DNA of 64,000 nucleotides from Nonomuraea candida (GTDB lineage: Bacteria; Actinomycetota; Actinomycetes; Streptosporangiales; Streptosporangiaceae): positions 62,001 through 126,000 of the forward strand of contig NZ_JOAG01000032.1 of assembly GCF_000725485.1 (NCBI RefSeq), in the 5' to 3' direction. Made by a program: the position numbers and the translations under genes. Under the pieces are notes generated by a model that did not search any database, was not told where the DNA came from, and saw only the letters and a program-made list of their open reading frames with translations. Position 1 is the stretch's first letter. Each line of letters starts with the position of its first letter. Shown here piece by piece: positions 17,367 through 26,143 of the stretch.

Positions 17367-18023
17367 ATGACGAACACCGCAATCATCACCGGCGCCTCCC
17401 GGGGGCTCGGCCTCGCCTTCGCCAGGGTGCTGGCGGGCGCGGGCTGGCACCTCGTGCTGACCGCCCGCGGGGCCGAGGAGCTGCGGCGGGCCGCCGACGA
17501 GCTGGGCGCGACCGCGATCCCCGGCGACGTGACGGACCCCGGGCACGTGCGACGGCTGGCCGAGGCGGCGCCCGGGCTCGACCTGCTGGTCAACAACGCC
17601 AGCGACCTGGGCGTGACGCCGCTGCCGCCGCTGGCGGGCTATCCGCTGGAGGCGTTCAGGGCGCTGCTGGAGACGAACGTGACCGCGCCGCTCGCCCTCG
17701 TCCAGGCCACGCTGCCCGCGCTGCGCGCCGCCGGCGGCTCGATCGTGAACATCACCTCCGACGCCGCCACGGGGGCGTACGAGGGCTGGGGCGGCTACGG
17801 CGCCACCAAGGCCGCGCTGGAGCAGCTGTCCAACGTGCTGGCGGCCGAGGAGCCCGGGGTGCGGGTCTGGTGGGTCGATCCGGGCGAGATGAACACCCGG
17901 ATGCTCGCCGACGCCGTGGGAGCGGAGGAGGCCGCCGGCGCCGCCGACCCGGCCAAGGTGGCGGCCGCGCTGCACGACCTGGTCGCCTCCCGTCCCGCCA
18001 GCGGGAAAGTGAGCCTGCAATGA
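17367..18023 (+). CDS. Short-chain dehydrogenase/reductase
   Basis: A 218-residue SDR, shorter than the classical 250. The cofactor motif is ITGASRGLGLAF (TGxxxGxG), the structural motif is NNAS, and the catalytic triad appears as Ser in IVNITSDAA and Tyr-Lys in YGATKAALEQL. It oxidises or reduces an unknown alcohol/ketone with NAD(P). The gene overlaps the next start by 4 nt (ATGA), indicating translational coupling with the QueA-like gene. Confidence 0.9.
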   Translation: MTNTAIITGASRGLGLAFARVLAGAGWHLVLTARGAEELRRAADELGATAIPGDVTDPGHVRRLAEAAPGLDLLVNNASDLGVTPLPPLAGYPLEAFRALLETNVTAPLALVQATLPALRAAGGSIVNITSDAATGAYEGWGGYGATKAALEQLSNVLAAEEPGVRVWWVDPGEMNTRMLADAVGAEEAAGAADPAKVAAALHDLVASRPASGKVSLQ

Positions 18024-19195
18024 CCCCCGCACTGGACCGGCGGGAGAGCGAACCCACGACGCCCGCCGCCTTCGACCGGCGGGAGAGCGAGCGCGCGACG
18101 CCGGCCGCGTTCGACCGGCGAGAGAGCGAACCCGCGACGTCGGCAGGCTTCTCCGGGTTGGAGCGGCGGGGGGCCGGGCCCGAGGTGGGCGGGGGGCTGG
18201 ACTTCGTGCTGCCGCCGGGGCTGTCCGCCCGCGAGCCGCCGGAGGCCAGGGGCATGGCCAGGGACGCGGTGCGCCTGCTGGTCTCGCGCGGCGACCAGGC
18301 GCCGAGCCACCACCACTTCGGCGACCTGCCGGAGCTGCTCGAACCCGGCGACCTGATCGTGGTGAACAACTCGGCGACCCTGCCCGCGGCCGTCCGGCTC
18401 GACCGGCTGGCCGTGCACTTCTCGACCGCCAGGCAGGACGGCACGTGGCTGGTCGAGCTGCGCCGCCGCACCGCCAGGGCGTCGGAGCCGTACGCCGGAG
18501 GCGAGCCCGGCGAGTGGCTGCCCCTGCCGGGCGGGGCCACGCTGCGGCTGATCGAGCGGGAGACGCCACGGCTGTGGCGGGCGGCGCTGGATCGGGACGT
18601 GGAGGCGTACCTGCAGGCGCACGGGGCGCCGATCCGCTACTCGTACGTGACGCGGGACTGGCCGATCGAGGCGTACCAGACCGTGTTCGCGACCGTGCCG
18701 GGCAGCGCGGAGATGCCGAGCGCGGCGCGGCCGTTCACCGACAGGCTGGTGACGGCGCTGGTGGCGCGCGGGATCGGGATCGCCCCCATCACGCTGCACA
18801 CGGGCGTGGCCTCGCCGGAGAAGGACGAGCCGCCCTACGCCGAGCGGTACGAGGTGCCGCCCGCCACCGCGCGCCTGGTCGACCTGACCAGACGGAACGG
18901 CGGCCGGGTGGTGGCGGCGGGCACCACCGTCGTACGGGCGCTGGAGACCGCCGCGGGCCCCGACGGCCGGGTCAGGCCCGCCCGCGGCTGGACCCGGCAC
19001 CTCGTGACACCGCGGTCCGGCGTGCGCGCCGTGACGGGACTGATCACCGGACTGCACGAGCCGCGCTCCAGCCACCTGCTCATGCTGACCGCGATCGCGG
19101 GCGAGCCGGCGCTGGCCCGCGCGTACGAGGAGGCGCTGCGTGCCGGATACCTGTGGCACGAGTTCGGCGACACGCACCTGATCCTGCGGAAATAA
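18020..19195 (+). CDS. QueA-like SAM:tRNA ribosyltransferase-isomerase family protein with repetitive N-terminus
   Basis: A 391-residue protein. From about residue 61 it aligns with the QueA family: LDFVLPPGLSAREPPEARG resembles the canonical 'F.Y.LP..LIAQ.P' start, RLLVSR, then FGDLPELLEPGDLIVVNNS. QueA transfers ribosyl from SAM to preQ1-tRNA in queuosine synthesis; here no other queuosine genes are near, so the role is uncertain. Residues 4-43 are three tandem copies of a 13-residue unit (DRRESEPTTPAAF), absent from the family. The ATG at 18020 overlaps the upstream SDR stop; an internal start near residue 79 would remove the repeats but also cut the domain. Confidence 0.8.
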   Translation: MTPALDRRESEPTTPAAFDRRESERATPAAFDRRESEPATSAGFSGLERRGAGPEVGGGLDFVLPPGLSAREPPEARGMARDAVRLLVSRGDQAPSHHHFGDLPELLEPGDLIVVNNSATLPAAVRLDRLAVHFSTARQDGTWLVELRRRTARASEPYAGGEPGEWLPLPGGATLRLIERETPRLWRAALDRDVEAYLQAHGAPIRYSYVTRDWPIEAYQTVFATVPGSAEMPSAARPFTDRLVTALVARGIGIAPITLHTGVASPEKDEPPYAERYEVPPATARLVDLTRRNGGRVVAAGTTVVRALETAAGPDGRVRPARGWTRHLVTPRSGVRAVTGLITGLHEPRSSHLLMLTAIAGEPALARAYEEALRAGYLWHEFGDTHLILRK

Positions 19196-19273
19196 CCTTT
19201 ACCCGATCTTTGCGGAGGCGATGCGGAGCAGCGCGGGGCCGTCGCCGCCCGCCGCGCCGCGCACGCTGCGCCC

Positions 19274-20554
19274 GTGGCGGAAAGCCCAACCTGCTTCACG
19301 AGCATCGACCCGGGCGCAGTACCGTGGCTGGATGTGGACCAGCGCACCCTCCTGATCACACTCACCGGCCCCGACCGCCCGGGCGTCACTTCCCGGCTTT
19401 TCTCCGTCCTGTCACGCTTTCCGGTGACAGTCTCGGACATCGAGCAGGTCGTCATCCGCGGCCGGCTCACGCTCGGCGTGCTCGTCACCTACGCGGGCGG
19501 CCCCTCGACCGGCACCGGCACCACGCTCGGCGCCATGTGGACCGCCGTCGAGCGGGTGGCCGAGGACCTCGGCATGGAGGTGGAGCTCTCCACCGGATCG
19601 CAGGCCAAGGAGCAGCGCCGCCGCGGCCGCCTGTCCGTCAGCGTGCTCGGCGCCACGCTCCAGCCCGCCGCCATCGCGGGCATCGCCGGCCGCATCGCCG
19701 CCGCCGGCGCCAACATCGACCGCATCGAACGCCTCGCCCAGTGGCCCGTCACCTGCATCGAGCTGTCCGTGTCCGGGGCCGACCCCGACGCGCTGCGCGT
19801 GGAGCTGGCCGCCGAGGCCGCCGCGCAGGAGGTCGACGTCGCCGTCCAGCGCACCGGCCTGTCCCGCCGGGCCAAGCGGCTGATCGTCATGGACGTCGAC
19901 TCGACCCTCATCCAGGGCGAGGTCATCGAGCTGCTCGCGGCCCACGCCGGCTGCCTCGACGAGGTCGCCAGGGTGACCGAGGAGGCGATGCGCGGCGAGC
20001 TCGACTTCGCCGAGTCGCTCAAGCGCCGCGTGGCCCTGCTCGAAGGGCTGCCCGCCGAGGTGTTCGAGCAGGTGCGCAAGGAGGTCGTGCTCACCCCCGG
20101 CGCCCGCACGCTGGTGCGCACGCTCAAGCGGCTCGACTACCGCTTCGCCATCGTCAGCGGCGGCTTCACCCAGATCACCGACGGGCTGGTGCAGGAGCTG
20201 GGCATCGACTACTCCGCCGCGAACGTCCTCGAAGTCGTCGACGGCCGGCTGACCGGGCGCGTCGTCGGCGAGATCGTCGACCGGCCCGGCAAGGCGCGGG
20301 CGTTGGAGAGGTTCGCGCGCGAGGCCCGCCTGCCGATCTCCCAGACCGTGGCCATCGGCGACGGGGCCAACGACCTCGACATGATCGCGAGGGCCGGGCT
20401 GGGCATCGCCTTCAACGCCAAGCCGGTGGTGCGGCAGGCGGCCGACACCGCGGTGAACACGCCGTACCTCGACTCGATCCTCTACCTGCTGGGGATCTCG
20501 CGGGACGAGGTCGAGGCGGCCGACGCGGAGGACGGCGTCCTGACCCCGCGCTGA
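19274..20554 (+). CDS. serB: Phosphoserine phosphatase with ACT domains
   Basis: A 426-residue enzyme that dephosphorylates L-phosphoserine, the last step of serine synthesis. The N-terminal ~190 residues hold two ACT-like domains (LLITLTGPDRPGVTSRLFSVL; LSVSVLGATLQPAAIAGIAG) that may bind serine. The HAD phosphatase core has motif I VMDVDSTLIQGE (DxDxT), motif II IVSGGFTQI (Ser), the Lys in RPGKARAL, and motif III IGDGANDLDMI. GTG 19274 is the listed start; an in-frame ATG lies at 19334. It is a single gene followed by a repeat array. Confidence 0.93.
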   Translation: MAESPTCFTSIDPGAVPWLDVDQRTLLITLTGPDRPGVTSRLFSVLSRFPVTVSDIEQVVIRGRLTLGVLVTYAGGPSTGTGTTLGAMWTAVERVAEDLGMEVELSTGSQAKEQRRRGRLSVSVLGATLQPAAIAGIAGRIAAAGANIDRIERLAQWPVTCIELSVSGADPDALRVELAAEAAAQEVDVAVQRTGLSRRAKRLIVMDVDSTLIQGEVIELLAAHAGCLDEVARVTEEAMRGELDFAESLKRRVALLEGLPAEVFEQVRKEVVLTPGARTLVRTLKRLDYRFAIVSGGFTQITDGLVQELGIDYSAANVLEVVDGRLTGRVVGEIVDRPGKARALERFAREARLPISQTVAIGDGANDLDMIARAGLGIAFNAKPVVRQAADTAVNTPYLDSILYLLGISRDEVEAADAEDGVLTPR

Positions 20555-20625
20555 GCGCTCCTCGGGTCAGCGCTCCTCGGGTCAGTTTTCCTCGGGGCGC
20601 TCCTCGGGTCAGCGCTCCTCGGGCT
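20555..20625. repeat. Short tandem repeats between convergent genes
   Basis: About five copies of a 14-16 nt unit (GCGCTCCTCGGGTCA and variants) follow the serB stop and run into the 3' end of the SixA-like gene. One may form the shared terminator. Similar arrays occur elsewhere in the window. Confidence 0.6.
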
Positions 20626-21091
20626 CGTGCTCCTTGGGGTCCCAGTGCGTGACGAGGTGTCCCTGGCCCGGCCAGAGGTCCTCCCACGCCGGCTCCACCC
20701 GGATCACCGCGAACGCGCCCGGCCGGAACACGTAGTCGCCCCCGGCCAGCCCCAGGGCCAGCTCGTGCACGCCCGGATTGTGCCCGCACAACACGACCGT
20801 GCCCAGGTCGGGATCGGCCCGCCGGACGATCTCCAGCAGCTCCTCCGGGTACGCCTCGTAGATGTCGCGTTCGTAGCTGATCTCCACCCCGGGGAAGGCC
20901 AGCTCGGCGGTGCGCCGGGTCCTGAGCGCCGGCGAGCAGAGCACCACGTCGGGGTCCAGGCCGGCCGCCCTGATCTCGTCGCCGGCCCGCGCGGCGTCCC
21001 GCTCGCCCCGGTCGGTCAGGGGACGCTCGCGATCGGCCAGGCCGGGCACCTGGGCGGCTTTCGCGTGCCGCAGCAGGATCAAGGTACGCAC
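20609..21091 (-). CDS. SixA-like histidine phosphatase
   Basis: A 160-residue member of the histidine phosphatase superfamily. The catalytic motif LILLRHAKA (RH) is at residues 4-12, conserved Arg appears in SPALRTRRTA, and the second catalytic His is in VVLCGHNPGV. Short proteins of this type (SixA) remove phosphate from phosphohistidine; the true substrate is not shown. GTG 21091 starts five bases after the stop of a tiny membrane protein gene, indicating one operon. The C-terminus is acidic (KEHEPEER) and encoded in part by the repeat array. Confidence 0.88.
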   Translation of the reverse strand: MRTLILLRHAKAAQVPGLADRERPLTDRGERDAARAGDEIRAAGLDPDVVLCSPALRTRRTAELAFPGVEISYERDIYEAYPEELLEIVRRADPDLGTVVLCGHNPGVHELALGLAGGDYVFRPGAFAVIRVEPAWEDLWPGQGHLVTHWDPKEHEPEER

Positions 21092-21095
21092 GCGC

Positions 21096-21212
21096 TCATC
21101 CCGTCCTCGACGCCCAGATGGACAGGGCGATGATCACGGCCAGGACCCCGACCATCGCCAGGAGGATCAGGCCCAGGGTCTTGCCGCCGCTGGGCCGGTT
21201 CTCATCGTTCAC
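21096..21212 (-). CDS. 38-residue single-pass membrane protein
   Basis: A short frame from GTG 21212: MNDENRPSGGKTL then a hydrophobic helix of about 20 residues (LGLILLAMVGVLAVIIAL) and a basic end SIWASRTG. It ends four bases before the SixA-like start, so the two are likely co-translated. The composition and position support a real small membrane protein; function unknown. Confidence 0.55.
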   Translation of the reverse strand: MNDENRPSGGKTLGLILLAMVGVLAVIIALSIWASRTG

Positions 21213-21390
21213 GCAGCCCAGTTTCCCACCGGAACCCTCCGGTCCCCACGCCCACCCTCAACCGGCCTTCACCACGAACCCCGGCCGGCCGTCACGCGGC
21301 GAACGTCCGACCGTTCGGCCCCCTTCGCGCACGCGAACGCCCGCTCCCCGAAGGGCCGGGAAGCGGGCGTCGGTCGAACCGGGGCCGGGG

Positions 21391-23706
<2,316 letters not shown>

Positions 23707-24157
23707 CGTTCTCCTCGGCAAGACCGGTCGTCCTGCCCGGGCGGTGCTGCAGTTTTCCTCGGCGGGTGTTGCGGCACCATCCGGGTTGTGGGTGCCGCTT
23801 CCGGTTGAATCCGCGTTCCGCCGGATCACCTTGGCCGGTGCCGGGAGTCTACGCAGGCACTCCACGGATATGAAGGCTCTCGCGGTCGCTAATTGTGCGA
23901 GTGTCCGGCAATCCCCTGCCAGCGACCCGGTTTGGGTTCTGACAAGCGGAATTTCCGCGTGTTTACGGTCAATGCAAGATCGCGAATCGGCCTGACCGGA
24001 ATCAGGTTTCAGGTGAGGATGGTTCGAAGGTCTGGTGGTTTATGGGCGGGAAAGCGCGCAGGCGGGGAGAACGCGCGACACCCGCTCCGCCCCACGTCGT
24101 CGCCGCGGCCGCCGGCGCTCCTGGTCCCACGCTGCGGCCCCAGAGAACGAGGCTTCT

Positions 24158-24690
24158 CTAGGAGCTGTTTCGTGGATCCGTTATCGCCGCCTCCGGCGCA
24201 GCGCCGGAGGCCTTGTCTTCGCCTCGGAAGGCCGGCGCCAGCGCCAGGAGGAACACGGCGCCCGCGATGGGCGCCCGTGGCAGGCTGAGCGACGGAAGGA
24301 AGCTCGCCTCGAGTCCTGCCCGGTCGAGCACGGCCTCCACGGCGCGACCGGACAGCACGGGACCGAGCACATTCGAGACGAGCACAAGAGCGGCGACCCA
24401 GGCGATCCGGGCAGCGTTGCCCCTCCCGAAAGACCACCCGCGTACCAGAGAACTCAGCAGAAGGGCGGCCACGCCTGCGCAGACAGCGCTCGGCAGACGT
24501 CTGCGCGGGAGAGCACCTGTTCGGTGACGGTGGAGTCCCATACGTTCAGGGAGAGCTCTCCCTCGCCGAGCACGACGCCAGGGGGAAGCTTCACCCGTTC
24601 ACCCGCAGGCGATCAGCGGCTTCCAGCGTGGGCACGACGCGTATGGTGATCTGTCCGGGAGCCTGGGTGGCGCCGTTGACTGGCCCAATG
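24158..24690 (-). pseudogene. Frameshifted DUF2975-like membrane protein gene
   Basis: Three successive reading frames on the minus strand give consistent pieces of one protein. The first is GQITIRVVPTLEAADRLRVNG, ending at a stop at 24591. The second is LPPGVVLGEGELSLNVWDSTVTEQVL (about 24585-24480). The third is LVRGWSFGRGNAARIAWVAALVLVSN through PIAGAVFLLALAPAFRGE (24530-24158). The order (periplasmic strand, then 'G.pF...Na.Rl' loop, then two helices and a 'fR.G..l..' tail) matches DUF2975. At least two frameshifts are needed to join them, so the gene is dead unless the sequence has errors. A perfect 11-bp inverted repeat at 24189-24211 lies in its 3' end. Confidence 0.5.
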
Positions 24691-25229
24691 CCCCCTGGCC
24701 CCAAACCCAGGCAGCACTCAGGGCACCAGACACTCACGCAGCCAACCAGCCAGCCAGCCACCCAGGCACCGCCGGGCGGTGACCCGGCCGCCGAACGCGA
24801 TAGACCCGACCGCCAAGCGCGGTGCCCCGCAGAACCCATGACACGGGTTCAAGGACCGCAGGACCCTGCGGACGCGCCTCGACGGGCCCACACAAGCCTC
24901 AGGGAGTCGGGCACCTTCATCCCTGCGGAAACCGCAGACGACGCTCCAAACCTGACAGGGGACTCATCAGAGGCCGTTCTGAGGCCGGGAGGCCCCCCGC
25001 GCCCTACGGCCGCGTCACCAGATCACTCGGCCCCTCACCACCGAGCCCTCACGGCCGGTCTCCCGTGGTCGGCCTCCCATGGTCGGACCAGACCCCATGG
25101 TGACATCGCGAACGACTGCCACCAAGACCATGAGAGACCACGAGGAGACGCGGCAGCACGCCTGGCGTACCCCATCGGGCGCTCGCCTACGGCGGCGGCC
25201 AGGCACGGAGGCGCCACCAGCGGCGGCGG
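24691..25229. other. Gene-free stretch
   Basis: About 540 nt without a credible gene on either strand: open frames here show no codon bias or family similarity. It is somewhat less GC-rich and Pro/His-coding-like in all frames, as expected of decayed DNA after the DUF2975 remnant. Confidence 0.5.
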
Positions 25230-25649
25230 TCAGACACCGACGGCGGCCGGCCAGCTCATGCGGATGTTCGTCCCCTTAGGGCTGGGAAACACCTCGACAT
25301 CGTCGGCCAGACCTTCGATGACGGCCAGCCCGAAGTTCGACATGAACGAGTCGGAGAGCATGCCGAGATCGAGGGGCCGCTCCTGCTTGATCTCATCGCT
25401 GGGGGCTTGGTCACTGACCGTGACCTCGAAACGCCCGGAATCGTCCCGCAGCTCGATGCGGATGGGCTCGCCCGGACAGTGGGCTCGATGTGCCTCGACT
25501 GCCCGGGAGCACGCCTCACCCACGGCGAGCCTGACCTCGTCCAGCAGGGACTCCTCCACGCCGGTGCGGCGGGCTATCGCCGTCGCCACCAGCCGGGCGG
25601 TCCGCACATGCGCGGGGAGAGCGCTGAACGTCAGCTCGACGGTAGCCAT
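25230..25649 (-). CDS. Anti-sigma factor, RsbW-like ATPase fold (partner of BldG)
   Basis: A 139-residue HATPase_c protein of the anti-sigma type. The N-box region reads DEVRLAVGEACSRAVEAH; the usual Asn that binds Mg2+ in this box is Arg here, so kinase activity may be reduced or absent. The G-box is present as LSDSFMSNFGLAVIEGLADDVEV. The gene starts one base after the stop of the STAS gene and in the same direction. That is the arrangement of the BldG operon in Streptomyces, where this partner (ApgA) binds BldG. Confidence 0.85.
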   Translation of the reverse strand: MATVELTFSALPAHVRTARLVATAIARRTGVEESLLDEVRLAVGEACSRAVEAHRAHCPGEPIRIELRDDSGRFEVTVSDQAPSDEIKQERPLDLGMLSDSFMSNFGLAVIEGLADDVEVFPSPKGTNIRMSWPAAVGV

Positions 25650-25650
25650 G

Positions 25651-26001
25651 CTACTTGTCTTTGCCGTGAGCTTCCTTGGCCTCGTCGACCGAAGCGTAGA
25701 TCCCGAAGACCTTGGTCAGACCGGTGATCCGGAAGATCTTGAGGATGCGCTCCTGCGTGCAGACCAGCTCCAGGGAGCCGTCGTGCGCGCGTACCCGCTT
25801 GAGCCCCCCGACCAGGACACCGAGGCCCGTGGAGTCGAGGAAGTCGACCTTCTCCATGTTCACAAGAAGGTGGAAGTTGCCCTTGTTGACCAGGTCGATG
25901 AGGAGCTCACGCAATCTCGGCGCCGTGTAGACATCGATCTCACCCTCGACCTCCACGATGGTGAGTCGGTCTTCGGTGCGGTGATCCAACTTCAGATCCA
26001 C
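25651..26001 (-). CDS. bldG: STAS-domain anti-anti-sigma factor, BldG orthologue
   Basis: A 116-residue STAS protein. It reads [34 protein letters not shown], then [21 protein letters not shown], where Ser is the phosphorylation site, and [19 protein letters not shown]. The match to Streptomyces BldG as remembered is very close. BldG releases sigma factors by binding anti-sigma partners and is required for aerial growth and antibiotic production. GTG 26001 has GGAGG 4 nt upstream; longer upstream frames lack similarity. It forms an operon with the anti-sigma gene and is divergent from the helicase. Confidence 0.92.
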   Translation of the reverse strand: MDLKLDHRTEDRLTIVEVEGEIDVYTAPRLRELLIDLVNKGNFHLLVNMEKVDFLDSTGLGVLVGGLKRVRAHDGSLELVCTQERILKIFRITGLTKVFGIYASVDEAKEAHGKDK

Positions 26002-26143
26002 AGATCCTCCAGCGCCTCGCCTGCGAAAGTACTCTTGCGGGCCTGGCAATCTGGAGCGTGGCCCCAGACTGTCCGACCCTGACGCGCGGCATTCAACCAC
26101 GCGCCTGGCTTGTGTCTATACGAAATCACGATTCCCGGCGACT

